A stretch of DNA of 64,000 bases from Botryotinia globosa (lineage: Eukaryota > Ascomycota > Leotiomycetes > Helotiales > Sclerotiniaceae), in contig RCSZ01000010.1 in NCBI GenBank assembly GCA_014898425.1, positions 434,001 through 498,000 of the forward strand. Direction: 5' to 3'. The first letter of the stretch is position 1; every line of letters starts with the position of its first letter. This document shows, piece by piece, positions 46,093 through 58,241 of this stretch. Under the pieces are notes generated by a model, which saw only the letters and a program-made list of their open reading frames with translations, did not search any database and was not told the origin of the DNA. The translations under genes and the position numbers were made by a program.

Positions 46093-46906
46093 GATCTTCT
46101 AAGATAACTGACTTTAGCGAAAATTGGAGTTGAATGGAATCGATGAATACTGAACAGTCCAGTTCTCTGGCGTAATTCTTTTTACGGAGCGACAGAGTTT
46201 CTTGTATGAACTGTGCTAAAATCAGGCGGCAACCTTGGTATTCAAAATTCTCCTGGGGTATTTGTGTCATGAAGACAGTCTTATGTAGAAGGTGTCATGC
46301 ACACCACTCAATTTGATAGCATGTTTCCTTGCGATTAAATTGACAGAGTAGGCGGAACCACGATAGCATACTGCTTTGCGCTAATTGATAAGCATTTGCA
46401 ATTAGACAAGTGGTAATAAACTACATGTGTGCCAATTGAACTTTATGGACCAAGGCTTTCCGTTTCTGATTTGGTACTGGCCTTTAATCCAACGGCCTGT
46501 GTGTGGGGTATGCACGTTAGCCATTTGCGGAAGATTTTGCAGCCTTATGATGCTAAATAGTAGAAGAGAAATATCATTCAGTTCGGTTGGATCTGATAAT
46601 CTTCAGGAACAATATATGGGAATAACATTAGTCTTTACCTCTCTTGCCGGATGTCTTAGTATTGAATTAATAATTTTAGATTCAATTAGAAAAGCATAAG
46701 CGTGTAATCATGACAATCGCTCATATCGCCCACCCCCTTTCAGAAGTTATGGTCTTCAAATGTCAATTAGGACGTCATAGTCCCTGACTTAGAGACAGCT
46801 CCGAGGGGAAAGAATAGGTGGAAACCCTCGGGGCTTAATATGATCCCTACCATGATTTCGATAGCGAAGATGGAAGTTGTTTAGAGAATATCAATGCAGT
46901 TGCAAC
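46093..46906. other. Intergenic
   Basis: It follows the stop of the kinase-like gene and contains the promoter of the DUF6914-like gene. The ORF at 46427-46699 shows no motif. Confidence 0.5.
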
Positions 46907-47770
46907 TCAGTAATCTCCAAAGTATTTCTGCCGAGTTTCTTCCATAGCTTGTGCTGTAGGGAACGGATCCAAGAATTTACCAACCTCCTTCTTCCAAAAT
47001 TCATTGTATGGGTTGACATACATCGCTGTTGTATACTCCCAATAGGAAGGATACCAACCGGCAGTCTCCCAATCAATGACCCCAACGACTTTGTCACCTT
47101 CTGCCATAATGTTGAGGCTACTCAAATCGCCATGCGTGAAGACAGGTGGATCAAGCCAAGGGCCATCGTGCCATTCTATAAGCTCATTCACGCCCTCAGG
47201 GTTTGTAGCTCGAGCTGGCGCATCCGACCGCAGATACCGGTGAAACTCATTGGTATTTTCGAAAGGTCCAAATTGTGCAGGTCCACTGATTCTTCCGTCA
47301 TATAGTATTCCGCCATCGACATTGGCTATCTTTGACGTTGCCGGCGTCAACTTCCTCATCTCCGCAATTAATTCTCGAATTTGAGACAGGATCTTTGCCT
47401 TAGATTCAGGCGTCCGATGAACCCATCCATGCACTAAAGGCTTTCCACGTATCTTTTCCATGACAATATATGTGCTTCCATTGTGCACAAACGAACAGTA
47501 AATTTTGGGCACTGGAATAGTTGTGTGTTCTCCAATAAATTTTATAGCTGATGCTTCGGCCAAAGTTATGGATTTGCCGCTTTTAACGCAAATTCCAGGA
47601 GATATCCTGAGGGGGCCATAACGGCGGCAATAAGGGATTCGTCTGGCAATTTTAGTTGAAGCAAGTACTAAGAATCGACGCAAACGAGTATTATTGATTG
47701 GTTTTGACGCTGGTGTCTCAAGGGCAGATTCACGTTTCGACTCGATGGTCGTGTTGGTTATGTCGGACAT
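46907..47770 (-). CDS. APH/choline-kinase-like phosphotransferase
   Basis: An intronless gene of 287 residues from a protein-kinase-like small-molecule kinase family common and multi-copy in fungi. Visible motifs are EASAIKFIGEHTTIPVPKIYCSF, then YIVMEKIRGKPL (hinge region), the catalytic FTHGDLSSLNIM (His213, Asp215, Asn220) and the metal-binding VIDWETAGWYPSYWEY (Asp233). A lysine of the ATP site is plausible in the GKSITLAEASAIKF segment. The acceptor substrate is unknown; the family includes aminoglycoside and choline kinases, but fungal members are rarely characterised. The glycine-rich loop is poorly visible, which is common in this family. The start is the ATG at 47770 (MSDITNTTIES). 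Confidence 0.88.
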   Translation of the reverse strand: MSDITNTTIESKRESALETPASKPINNTRLRRFLVLASTKIARRIPYCRRYGPLRISPGICVKSGKSITLAEASAIKFIGEHTTIPVPKIYCSFVHNGSTYIVMEKIRGKPLVHGWVHRTPESKAKILSQIRELIAEMRKLTPATSKIANVDGGILYDGRISGPAQFGPFENTNEFHRYLRSDAPARATNPEGVNELIEWHDGPWLDPPVFTHGDLSSLNIMAEGDKVVGVIDWETAGWYPSYWEYTTAMYVNPYNEFWKKEVGKFLDPFPTAQAMEETRQKYFGDY

Positions 47771-48618
47771 AATCCCCTTCCGAAGAATTGAGTCTCAAAG
47801 AAATGATTGAGCCACCTGTATATCTGGTGATTTGCAGACAAATTAATGTTCGTGGGAGGGTATTGACATGAAGATATGAGAAAGTGTTCGACGCCGTTCG
47901 TTCTATCGAGATGTAGATAAGGCTGACGATTGAGAACATGCAAGGCTACACATAACCTTAGTCCTCGCTTAGCCTTACACAACTTGGATTACATAATACA
48001 TATTTCAGAAGAAAACAAAATGCGAACCGGTGGTTTTCTTCTACGGAGCTGGTTATTTTATAGTAGCTAGTAGCTATCTATCATTTGATTTGTGGCTATG
48101 TGGCTATATCCGCCTACTACAATGTCCATCTTGTTACTTGCCCGAGTTGCAGTTTGATATCGAGAGAATGCGTTTCCCCAGAATCTTTGACAATATAAAG
48201 TACCCAGGCTCGATCATGCTACCCGTAGCGCCATTCAAACAATTGATATTCCAGGAGATAAATGGCCACTTTCAAAACATTCAGACACACAGAAGCTTTC
48301 TTAGAATCACAAGTCGTGTTTAAAGTTCTTGTCACCACTATTCGCACCTTATTATTGATTTTGATTTGCTGAATGATTCATAAACGCAAGGCGCAGACAA
48401 GCTGAGGCTGTGCCGACTCTGCAGCTAAGAAAAACGACCATGTCGGTGAGTGGGTATGCCCTGACATAATATACAGCGAACCGCTCATAGGTCTGAAGAT
48501 CACCAACTTTGCGTCATCCTCCCGATTCCTTTTGTAGCTTTCACGTATTTGAAAGCTTCCATCTCTCCTTCCGGATAATTTCTTCTGGTTCAAACACTTG
48601 CAAAATCAAGGGTTTTCC
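47771..48618. other. Intergenic between divergent genes
   Basis: This is the promoter region shared by the kinase-like gene (minus) and the coiled-coil gene (plus). A minus-strand ORF at 48378-48593 is unconvincing. Confidence 0.5.
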
Positions 48619-49926
48619 ATGGCAACTCAACATATTTTAGCCTCAGCTGCTCAAAACGCGCATCTACTCTCCATCCTCTCGCGAACGGATCATGCACCGT
48701 CTGAATACATTCAAATCACACAATACCAATCATCTATCGAGAGTATCATCTCCCAGCAAGAGCAACGAGTAAAAACTTTGGTCGCAGCAAGTGCAAAGGA
48801 ACACCAAGACTACGACGAATATCAAGGCTCCACTGTCAAACGTCTGGCGTACAAATTACGTGGGAGAAAAGACAAATTCATCGAGGCAGGCGAGCAAGAA
48901 CACCGAGAATGGTTGAATGCAATTCAGAAAGAACTGGAGGCCAAGCGTCATTTGAGTCATCTGAACGATACACTTCAAGATGCTAAATCCAAAGCCTCGT
49001 CGTTGAAACCTTTGGTAAAAGAACATAATGCAGCACAAGCGGAATTGGATGCTCTTTATAATTCCATATTCTCCGGTCCATCGCGTGATTTCCCAACAGA
49101 AGATACGAAGGAACATATTCTTTCTCGTGCCAAAAATTCGTTCAACGAGGGACAATTACTGTTAAGCACTGAATCCAACGTCTTATTGATTTTGCAGAAA
49201 GCTTCCACCGTCATCAATCAGTGCATCGTGACTATGGATTATGCGTCACAATCATCAAATATCGATGCATGGGGAGTCGATGGAGGGTTTAATTGTATGA
49301 TGGAACGATCTTCATTTGCAAAAGCTCATCATCTTTCTTCTCAAGTAGAAGCGTTGGTTTCTCATGCACGACAAATGCAACCAGCTGTTCAACCTTTGGG
49401 CCCGATGAACATTGCACAAGGAAGTTTAATGTCCGATGTAATTTTCGATAAGACTTTCTCTGACCTCAAGATTCAAGAGAATATTGCGAAGTCCAAGCGG
49501 CAGGTGGTCGCAGCACGGTCACGATTGTCTCAAGAAATAAAGAATAGCAATGAACGTCTGGTCAACTTTCGCGAGGAAGTCAAAGAAAAGAAGAAAAATC
49601 TGGAAGTGAGACGGAAGGAGTTACAAGATGAGAGAGCGGCTTTATTCGAGAAGGTCGTTGCGAGTGGCCAAATCCCGGAAAGCTCTCAGCAACTACAAAG
49701 CAATGTTCAAGTAGAACACAATAATTCTCGGGAGCAGACTCCTCCATTGCAATGGGACAGTCAGCAACATATACATTATTCGTTATTTGGAGGAGGCTAC
49801 CAAGAACAGTCCAATGAACCAGAGCCATACCGCATCCCACCAGCAGGGACTTATGGCTTTCAGAATTCAGATTCAAGCCATCTTCAAACTGAATTATTGA
49901 TGCCAGTTCCCATATGGTATTCATGA
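48619..49926 (+). CDS. Uncharacterised coiled-coil protein
   Basis: A single exon of 435 residues from the first ATG (MATQHILASAAQNAHLL); the frame stays open seven codons upstream but only to a TTG. The protein is mostly helical. Residues about 35-155 and 290-370 are Glu/Lys/Gln-rich and predicted coiled coils (RKDKFIEAGEQEHREWLNAIQKELEAK; REEVKEKKKNLEVRRKELQDERAALFEK). The middle part contains repeated hydrophobic helices. The tail is Pro/Gln/Ser-rich and disordered. There is no signal peptide, TM helix or known domain. I believe homologues exist in related fungi but cannot assign a role; a structural or vesicle-tethering function would be only a guess. Confidence 0.75.
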   Translation: MATQHILASAAQNAHLLSILSRTDHAPSEYIQITQYQSSIESIISQQEQRVKTLVAASAKEHQDYDEYQGSTVKRLAYKLRGRKDKFIEAGEQEHREWLNAIQKELEAKRHLSHLNDTLQDAKSKASSLKPLVKEHNAAQAELDALYNSIFSGPSRDFPTEDTKEHILSRAKNSFNEGQLLLSTESNVLLILQKASTVINQCIVTMDYASQSSNIDAWGVDGGFNCMMERSSFAKAHHLSSQVEALVSHARQMQPAVQPLGPMNIAQGSLMSDVIFDKTFSDLKIQENIAKSKRQVVAARSRLSQEIKNSNERLVNFREEVKEKKKNLEVRRKELQDERAALFEKVVASGQIPESSQQLQSNVQVEHNNSREQTPPLQWDSQQHIHYSLFGGGYQEQSNEPEPYRIPPAGTYGFQNSDSSHLQTELLMPVPIWYS

Positions 49927-50860
49927 TAATATGGGTGTTGCTCACCCTTGGTACAGAGAGTTTTGTTTTGAAATAATACCCATGGCGTTTGGAATTTTGG
50001 GAGACATCCACCAGCGATTAGGAAAGGCGCAAACAGTCGTGGGCTAACCAGACAAGAGAATATTTTATCGAAGCTTTGTAAATAATTTTGGAACTTATTT
50101 GGGTCAGAAATTGTTGTTCAATTTTCTCCTTTACTCTTTGATGAGTTCTCCAACCAATTCCAATTATTTTCTTACGTGCTATCTTTCAAATAGTGATCAA
50201 TGCCCGGTTATGATTAATCTATATTTGTGAGACGGGAAATATGATGTACTGCCACCCAAGCGTGTTTGGTCAGTCTTTCTATCCTCGTTAGATACGCAAT
50301 CTGATTATCCTCATCTCACTATATCATCGTCCCATTGCGAATCTATGGTAGCTCTGAAAATTATGTTTCCCAAGTCAACGGATTCAATTCAGCTATATTG
50401 AACTCCCCAGATTATCAGAGATTTGTGTCAATTGATTTTCTCTTTGGTAACTCCTATTTCAGGCGGCAATAACAGCCTGCAAATGGAGTTCCGTAGTCGT
50501 TAGCCGTAAGTTTGTGTGGTATATATACCCAGTCCCTATCTCGTTGATTGATTCGAGGCTTTGAGATACTTGGAAGAGAAGTGCAGAACATCTGGGATTG
50601 GGGCTCTTCACATGGCTTGACTTGAGAAGTTTCCAATGAGAGCTGCGAATCTTCTTGCTACTCAAATGCAAGGCGTCAAATACATCCAAAATAAATTAAA
50701 ATTATCCGCTTCTTCTATGTCTTCTACCCCTTCCCGTTCACACGATTGGGGAAGATGCATCCCCGCACTTATCACTACACAAACCGTTTTATTCAGAAAA
50801 CAGACTTTACTAGCTCCAACTGCCCACAATACATTACAAGCACAACAAAACTGACATCTC
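49927..50860. other. Intergenic between convergent genes
   Basis: The coiled-coil gene and the catalase gene converge here. Overlapping small ORFs at 50454-50910 show no motif. Confidence 0.5.
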
Positions 50861-52838
50861 CTAGTTCCAATTCTTATGAGCGAACATACCACTGTTATGA
50901 CTGTTACCATTTAGTATTCCATTCTTCACTCCGTTTTGCTTGCTGATCTTGATATTGTTCAGATCTTTGGTCACTGTTACAGTCTCGTTTTGCTTTATCA
51001 AAGCCTCTGTTGAAGTTTCAATTCGCTTTCCAAGATCTGAGTTGACTTTGCCGAACATTGCTGGTTAAAAACTTAGTAAATAACTCAAATTAAGAGGTGA
51101 ATGCATTTCATACCATAGACCGCTTGCCGAACCTCAAGTCCCATGTCTCCAGTAACAGAGCTCAAATGACCCGCAACATTGCTGATCAGGTTATCTTGTT
51201 GACCTGGCTCTTCAGCCAATGTCTTCTCCCAGAATATTCTTGGCTGCGCGTAGTCTGCATCGACGACTTGACTCTCGAAGTTGACGACTGTTCCTTGGAA
51301 TTGTTCCTCATCAGGTTGTGCATATTGTGTCGCCATTCCAACATTGTAGAAAGATGATGGGAAGTAATTCTGAGTACCACCGAAGTTACCGTTGATAGTA
51401 GCGGCTCCGTCTCTAATGAGAGGAGTAAAGGGCTTCTTGTATGGAGCGTTGACGGGGAGTTGGACAAAGTTGGCTCCGAGGCGATATCTTTGAGTGTCTG
51501 CGTAGGCAAGAGCACGGGTTTGAATGACTAGTATGCTTGTTAGAATTGGTATGAACAAAAAATCACAGTTCTTCTTGAGTGGAAAAAAATAACTTACTAG
51601 GATCTGGAGTGAGAGCCCATCCAGGAACAAGATTCGTTGGACTAAAAGCACTTTGCTCTTGTTCGGCAAAGAAATTATCCACATTCCTGTTCAGTGTAAT
51701 TTTACCGAACTTGCGAAGAGGAAATTCCGAAAATGGGAATGTTTTGGTTGCGTCGAAGATATTGATATGATAATTCTCGGCTTTGACAGGATCAATGATC
51801 TGAGCAAAGACATCCCACGTTGGATACTTTTGATTTTCGATATCTTCATAAAGACTGCGAGTCTGGAAGTCGGGGTCTACACCGGCCTTTTGATTGGCCT
51901 CATCTTGTGTGAAGTTCTTCACTCCTTGGTTGGTCTTGAGATGTATCTTCACATATGTGAATGAACCGTCTGATTTGGTAAACTTGTAGGTGTTGATACT
52001 GAAGATGTCGGCGTGTTGGAAATCGACCGGTGTAGCACGGTCACTGAAGAGGAACATAAGGAAGTGAATCCCCTCTTGGTTGTGAGTGAAGTAGCTAGAA
52101 GGAGTTAAAAGTCTGTCAAGATAGGATAGCAAAGGATCAAAACCTACTCCCAGAATGCCTTGTGATCAGGTAAACCACTTCGTGGGTTCTTCTTGGTTGC
52201 ATGAGTGAAAGATGGGAATTTAGCTCCATCCCGAATTGGGAAGACAGGCTAAATAGAATATAAGCTTTTGAGCAGTTCTCGACTTCTCATCCGAAGCGAC
52301 TCACGGTGCTAAGGAACAACCAATCTAAGTTTCCTTCCTCAGTAAACATCTTGAAAGCGAAACCACGAGTATCCCTGACAGTTTCGGCAGATTCTGCTCG
52401 ACCAGCTACGGTAGAGAAGCGACAGAACAAATCGGTCTGCTTTCCAACCCGGTTTAGAAAAGCTGCGGATGTGACATCTGAGATGTCGTCTGTGACCTCA
52501 AAGTATCCGTGAGCACTAGTACCTCTTGCATGGACGACACTAAATATGACCAGATTAGTTCAAGTCATGATAAAGAATTGAAATGAGGAATGTTGTCTTC
52601 GACTTACCGCTCGGGTATTCGCTCATGGGTAATGTGTTGGATCAATTCCAAGAGATTGATATCTTGAAGCAGAAGAGTGGCTCTAAGCTGATTGCCAATT
52701 CTTTGAGTAGATGCTGGCTTTAGAACGGGAGCACCGTTCATCGTTGTGATGGCCGGTTCTGACGTTACGCCATTGCTCTAATAGTTTTGTTAGTTCAGCT
52801 GATTTGAATGAAAGATTTGCGCCACGTACTTGAGCCAT
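50861..52838 (-). CDS. Catalase-like haem protein (atypical distal site)
   Basis: Seven exons on the minus strand: 52838-52830, 52777-52608, 52539-52305, 52248-52148, 52094-51598, 51527-51114 and 51060-50861. All six joins are in frame and give 541 residues, the size of small-subunit catalases. Distal His63 sits in [12 protein letters not shown], and the proximal haem ligand Tyr346 with Arg342 sits in [24 protein letters not shown] and [16 protein letters not shown] are family blocks. Where catalases have the distal Asn (GNNTP or FNNTP), this protein reads WLFLSTPVFPIRD, so the Asn is absent (Ser137). The C-terminus ends HKNWN with no SKL-type peroxisomal signal, and there is no signal peptide. 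It is probably a cytosolic catalase or catalase-related peroxidase; true catalase activity is uncertain. Confidence 0.9.
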
Positions 52839-54094
52839 GTTGTATGAATTCAATTTACTTAGGACAGACTTAAATGTGATAGATAGAATTTGTTACTTGG
52901 GAAAGAGAAAAAGTGTAATTCTGAATATTTTTGTTATAATTGCAGAGTTTTGTGGGACAGCGTTAATTTATAGATTGCAAGAGTGCATATCTGGGCCTCC
53001 AAATTCAACACACCGATATAGTGCCATCCATGTTGACAATCATACCGCGTAAGAGACGTGCGCAGAAGCTGAAAACAATACCTCAGAACATGGGCGTGAC
53101 TATTCCAATTTTCAGGGCACAATACACCGCCACCTATATTACGGGGTGGGATGGTATAGATTCCTATAAGCTTACCGTTGAGCTGACCTGTGACTTCGTA
53201 TCTTGTTCAATATTATTGTGATCCTGATAGCCTTGCCGATATTACTTTTCTTTGAAACGGTAAGCTTACATTCATGGGGCATGATGAAGCGGCACAACTT
53301 ACCGAGAATACGCTTTTCAAGGCAAAATCTTGTCATACGGCTTAGCTGATCATCGTAAACTTCCAATATGTGTCCCTAAATGGTTGTATTGAAGCTCACC
53401 TATTGAATGATTAGAAACCAGCCTGTTAGGATTGGTTACGCAGGTGCCTGAAATCTCACTGTGATTAGTCTTCGAGTTTTTCGATTATCCATCGTGCCGC
53501 GCTGAGGGACAGCCTCAATTAAATTTATGATACTTGATACAACGTATAGATGAGACCCCCAAAATCGTGCAATGCATTATTTATTGTTGAGTGCAACCAA
53601 AACGAGCGTTTGAACATTGTATTCAGGCTTACTGGCTAATTTACGCAGGTACCTTGTTCATTCGAGGGTCATTTCTATTCATTATCTAGAAACAACATTG
53701 ACTCGAGGGAGGTCATCGATTAGATATCATCCCTTTCGCTTCATGATCGCTTTAGGATGCACGAAAAAGGGGCTGAGGGACAAGCTGGGATTACTTTGCA
53801 CCTGACTACTCACTACCCGAGGTCATCAAGCAAGGGAGGTAGAGTCTACTGGTTTTTGAATGATGACTGGTCTGATTTCAAATCAACTGTGAACAAGACA
53901 GCTCTCACTGACAATAATTGTGAGATGTTCTTGGCAAAAGCTGAGCTCCAATAAATCGTGCTTACTTACTGAGCCGTCAACCCTTTATAGATTTAGAATA
54001 CGGCTTCTACGTCATCATGCCATGATTTCTATAACTATTCCTTAATGCGAGGATGTTTTCAGAACTAGATTGCCTCGTGATTGTTCTTGTAGTG
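52839..54094. other. Intergenic
   Basis: This is the catalase 5' flank followed by ordinary-looking non-coding DNA. Scattered short ORFs show no recognisable motif. Confidence 0.5.
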
Positions 54095-54669
54095 TTATTT
54101 GAGATATCTTTGGACCGAACTTGGATTTTTTTCCATGTTACTATTCTGATAGGAAGAGGTTGTGGCGAGGTAAGGCTTCCTGAGTCTTTTCTGCGTTTTC
54201 AAAGATGGAAATAAGCAAAGATTACAATACCCGTATTGGACAAATTCAACACCGTAAGTGAAGGCTTTAAAGCCGATGTCATGGAAAGGCAGAATTGATC
54301 CATTTGCGGTTATGATGGTCAGCGGGAAGGAGTAGTAACTACTTCTTGCGCTCTCCAGTCTTTCAATGATATGATTTATGAGGAGAGCCGTCATAAGATT
54401 TTTGAACACCTGTACCAAGATTAAAATCTAATACTAAAAAGTTCTGATGATTCAGACAAGGTATTAACTAATTGGAATCAGTTACTAACTATCTGAATGG
54501 AGATTTTTATGCTCGAGATTTCATAATCGGCTCCAGGTCTATTCCGTCTAATAACCACTCTTGTGAGATTGTCTAGTTTGTGTCTATTGTCAGGGATATT
54601 TATAGACAGATGAGAGGAAGTATATTTTGTCACCTGTATTTCACACATGGTAAATTCCAAGTGTGTCAT
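54095..54669 (-). CDS. Hypothetical two-exon protein
   Basis: A tentative model: exons 54669-54490 and 54409-54095 on the minus strand, joined by an 80-nt GTTAGT...CAG intron in frame, about 164 residues. It starts MTHLEFTMCEIQVTKYTSSHLSIN and, after the junction, continues VFKNLMTALLINHIIERLES and ITANGSILPFHDIGFKAF. The composition is protein-like, with alternating strands and one amphipathic helix, but I recognise no family. The C-terminal part after CLFPSLKTQK looks like read-through into an intron or UTR. It could equally be a chance frame. Confidence 0.3.
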
Positions 54670-55942
54670 CTCTCCGACAGAACAAGCTTTTTCGATACCC
54701 CGCTATTGCATAAATCAGACCGAAGCTGCATTAAATAAGCCGCAAGTGACGAGGACGGAGATGATAGAGGCTCGTTTGGGTTTGAAATATAAATCTAGAT
54801 ACCTGTAGAATGGTAGAATCATATATCCCGTTGTCCAAAGAGATAAAGACCAGAAAACCTAGCAAAGTAGATCGTGATTTTGCACAACGGATATTCCTAC
54901 ACTTTTACATTCAATTTTCATCCATCTGCTCTCGTTGGAGTGTAATTTTGAGTGATGTAATATGTTTTTCTAACTTTCAACGAGCAGTCATTCAAGATCC
55001 CCAATTCAATAAGGAACTATGATCACCATTTCGATCTCGGGGGGAGGATGAGGTTCTCTGTGGAAAGTGACTCTGCTCGTACAAGCATTGCTACCAGTCA
55101 ACTTCTCAAATTGCCCGTAGACGACACCATTAAGCCTGGTCCAAAGCCTTTGCTAGCATCGACAATAAACTGAGACTTTCAGTAATATTCCTCGTGAGAT
55201 ACGGTCAGTTCCAGCTTATTTATTGTAGCGGGATTCAAAATAGATAGCGGTGAATCTAGAGAGCAAAAGTGATAGAATAATCAAGACAGTTGTGAGAATG
55301 CTAGATTCTATCGTGAAGACCGAGATGACGTTAAGTGTACGGTCAGTATAGACTGTCGATATCCTCCTACGACTGGAACATTACAAGATCATTTTGAGCA
55401 GGAGAAAAAGTTAATATAAGAGCATTGCAATAAGAACAAGAGTATGGCTAAGGATGAATGAGCTTGATCACTTTGCTTGCCATGTTAAAATCAGTCTGCT
55501 AGGTTTTGAACTCTCGAATTCATCCAACAAATAGTCCACAAACTATCTCGATCTATCCAATAAAATAGCATTCGGACACTCTAGACCTCACTATTACGGT
55601 AGAACCGTACTGCAAAAATGCTTTACTATGATCAGTGGATCTCGCGGACTTGACCATACTGAGCCGGACTGAGAACTGTAGTTGCAACCGTAGATACTGA
55701 ACTTCCTATATATGTGAATTTTCGACTGCATCTTCCGAACATATTATTTTCGTAGACCAGTCTTCAAGAGAACTTAAATTCAAATACCATCAGATGCCAA
55801 AAGTTCATCCATATACCACGAGATCTAGAAACCCGGAAGTCTTCTTCAACGACAGTCACTTCTTCATATGAAATATCTCACAGCTATTCTACTAGAGACT
55901 AGACAGCTTTTTTCATATTCCAAGGATAATCTAGCATACAAA
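54670..55942. other. Intergenic
   Basis: No gene recognised. It presumably includes the promoter of the BTB gene at 55943. Confidence 0.5.
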
Positions 55943-56774
55943 ATGCCGTCCATATCTCAGACTCTCGCCACCTACAAATGGCAAGAAGCAGACCCTCGTT
56001 TTGCCCCACTCCCTGGCAAGGACCGGTGAGTACAACAATCAACTACATCTACAATATACTAATTGAATCTGCAGTGCAAACCACTTCATGGTAAAAATAG
56101 CCGCCGTAAACTACAGCGAAGAGATAGAATTCATCGTGCATCGGGAGCTACTCACTCGCTACCAATTTAGACTCTTCACTAGTATCCTCGGTCACATTGG
56201 AAACACCAAATACTTCAAACTAGAAGTCGATCCCAGAGTTTTCACAGGATTATTGCAATTTGCATATCGTGGTAGATTTTGGCTACCCGAAACTATCAAG
56301 AACATTGAAGTGCTGTGGGGCCTCTATATCTTTGCCGAAAAGAAGGAGATCCCCTTCTTGCAAGATGTGATGATGAATCGCATTGTCTTGTTTTATTTCA
56401 AATCCAATACTTTTCCAACAATGGAAACTATTATGTATGGCTACAAACATACCAAGCCTGAGTCTTCCACTCAAACACATTCAACGGCACGACGATTCTT
56501 AGCCAGATGTTACCTATCGCAATCATTAGGATGTTACTTTGGCTCGAAATGTAGAGAGTCGGATGTCAGCATTGAAGTTACTCTTTTGTGGGCAGATGCA
56601 CTTCAATCTGATACAATGAAGGCCATTTGGGAGCCAGCGGGGATTCCGTGGAAGGTAGAAACGGATCCCCGGAATCCTATGAGAGTCAAGCTCTGTGACT
56701 ATCATCAACATGCATGGAATGAGATATGTCCTAAATATAAAGAGACATATTCTAACAGCGAGACTGATGTATGA
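55943..56774 (+). CDS. BTB domain protein (BTB paralogue 4)
   Basis: Two exons, 55943-56025 and 56075-56774, joined in frame by a 49-nt GTGAGT...CAG intron, 260 residues. It starts MPSISQTLATYKWQEADPRFAPLPGKD. The BTB region follows (YSEEIEFIVHRELLTRYQFRLF; FTGLLQFAYRGRFWLP; LYIFAEKKEIPFLQDVM), then a helical back region with RRFLARCYLSQSLGCYFG, comparable to the LRYYCALSAAWYFGR of paralogue 3. It ends with C-D-Y-H-Q-H-x5-C and a short tail. It has the post-BTB Cys/His signature but no further zinc knuckle, so it is the minimal member of the family. It lies about 17 kb from the other three copies. Confidence 0.82.
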
Positions 56775-57319
56775 ATGGAAATTGCTGGTTACTGGGTTTG
56801 AATGAGAAGAAGAGAAGCAAATTTGAAGATTGGATGGGTGAATCGGTATGAGGGAAGCGAGATCAATAAGAGCAACGAAACATGCCAAGTAGTTCAACTG
56901 CCAGGTACGGGATATACAATTAGCAAACAGCCAACACACTTCAAAGGCTTTCAAATCCAAGTCAATTTAGAATACGAACAATTCACGAATCAAGCATTTT
57001 CTCAATCTCGTTGATGAAATTCTGTGACCCAAACTCCATTCTATATGCTAACGAGTATGAAATATGGAGTGTCCTAACAACTCCAATCTAAAAAAAAAAC
57101 GCAGTACCCATAAGCCTAAAGAGCAACCTTGAACCCAATAATTGACTTTGCAAATTTCCGTGCACATTCCCATACCATTTACCCTCCGTCTACTTATGAG
57201 AACCTGCTCCGCGCCGCACCTAGATAGAACAGTTGCCACGATATCAGACTGCAGGGTAGATCTAGCATAGTCGCTTCTTTCTATTTGCTCGCATCGTGTG
57301 TTCCTTTAACCATGGTTTC
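56775..57319. other. Intergenic
   Basis: Nothing recognised. Short ORFs on both strands (56802-57014, 57048-57239) are unconvincing. Confidence 0.5.
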
Positions 57320-57625
57320 TCATCTCAACAGCGCTTTTTTTAATTCTCGTTTCTTGTCCACCGGCTTTTGAGCTGCATAAGCTAACACGCCTGGCTTCAC
57401 CCCATTATCCTTTCTATCCTTCGCTTCGTCCTGCTTGCGAACTCGATTCATGGTTTTCAAACCATCATTCCAGTTTCCCTGCGATGATCTTGGGATTTTA
57501 TTTTGATCTGCGCTGCCTGACACTTTCTCGACCGTAGACCCCTTGCTTACGTGGGTCTTCTGGCCAGCTCGCTGGTCTGCATCTCTCTGCTTTAAAGATT
57601 CTTGGGCTTTGAGTGTGACTGGCAT
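57320..57625 (-). CDS. Small basic hypothetical protein
   Basis: A single exon of 101 residues starting MPVTLKAQESLKQRDADQRAG. It is hydrophilic, rich in Lys, Arg, Asp and Gln, with no TM or Cys clusters, and probably disordered. A helical end reads KPVDKKRELKKALLR. It opens with an ATG in a sensible context and lacks low-complexity artefacts, so a real gene is plausible. I recognise no family. Confidence 0.45.
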   Translation of the reverse strand: MPVTLKAQESLKQRDADQRAGQKTHVSKGSTVEKVSGSADQNKIPRSSQGNWNDGLKTMNRVRKQDEAKDRKDNGVKPGVLAYAAQKPVDKKRELKKALLR

Positions 57626-58241
57626 CGTGTATATAGATATTTATTTCAAAATTGATAATCGAGTGTAGAGGTATCAGAAGTAGTCAATTGTGTAGAGGAT
57701 TGGGTGAAATTGTTGCTCATAAAAACGAGTGAATCTCAATGTATTTATAGTACCGTCGAAGCTGTAAGTTGTTCGACCACTCGGCTCAACCTTCTAAGAT
57801 TATTTGAAACCGAGAGTCAAGTATTTGCAAATTGGCAGGTTATACAATTAAAAGGTGTATAAATGCAGGGCGTTGAGATACAGGCTGTTGGGATACCGGT
57901 TGTTGAGATGCAGGATACAGAGTTGCGGATTTAAAATAAAACTGGGGATTGCAGAGTAACAGGTTTTCTTTGCTCAGATCGAACATGTGTTAGATTCACG
58001 AAAGCACTGGTTACAAATGCCCAAGTACATCGACCTGTATATAATTTGGAAAGCAGATCAAAGACAAGAAACTTAGATCTCAAACGGGTGGTAACGTGCG
58101 ACGTTGGTCTATGAGAAAGAATCGACTTCGATTTCTCACATGTTGAATTCCACCATAGCTATAGAATATAAGGCTAAATATATTTTCTGATGATCGAGGG
58201 TATAATGTTTTTAAACGAAATTTACTATTTGAATCATTCTC
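57626..58241. other. Intergenic
   Basis: A short imperfect repeat of a GTTGAGATACAGG-like unit occurs at 57867-57925 (about three copies). No gene seen. Confidence 0.5.
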
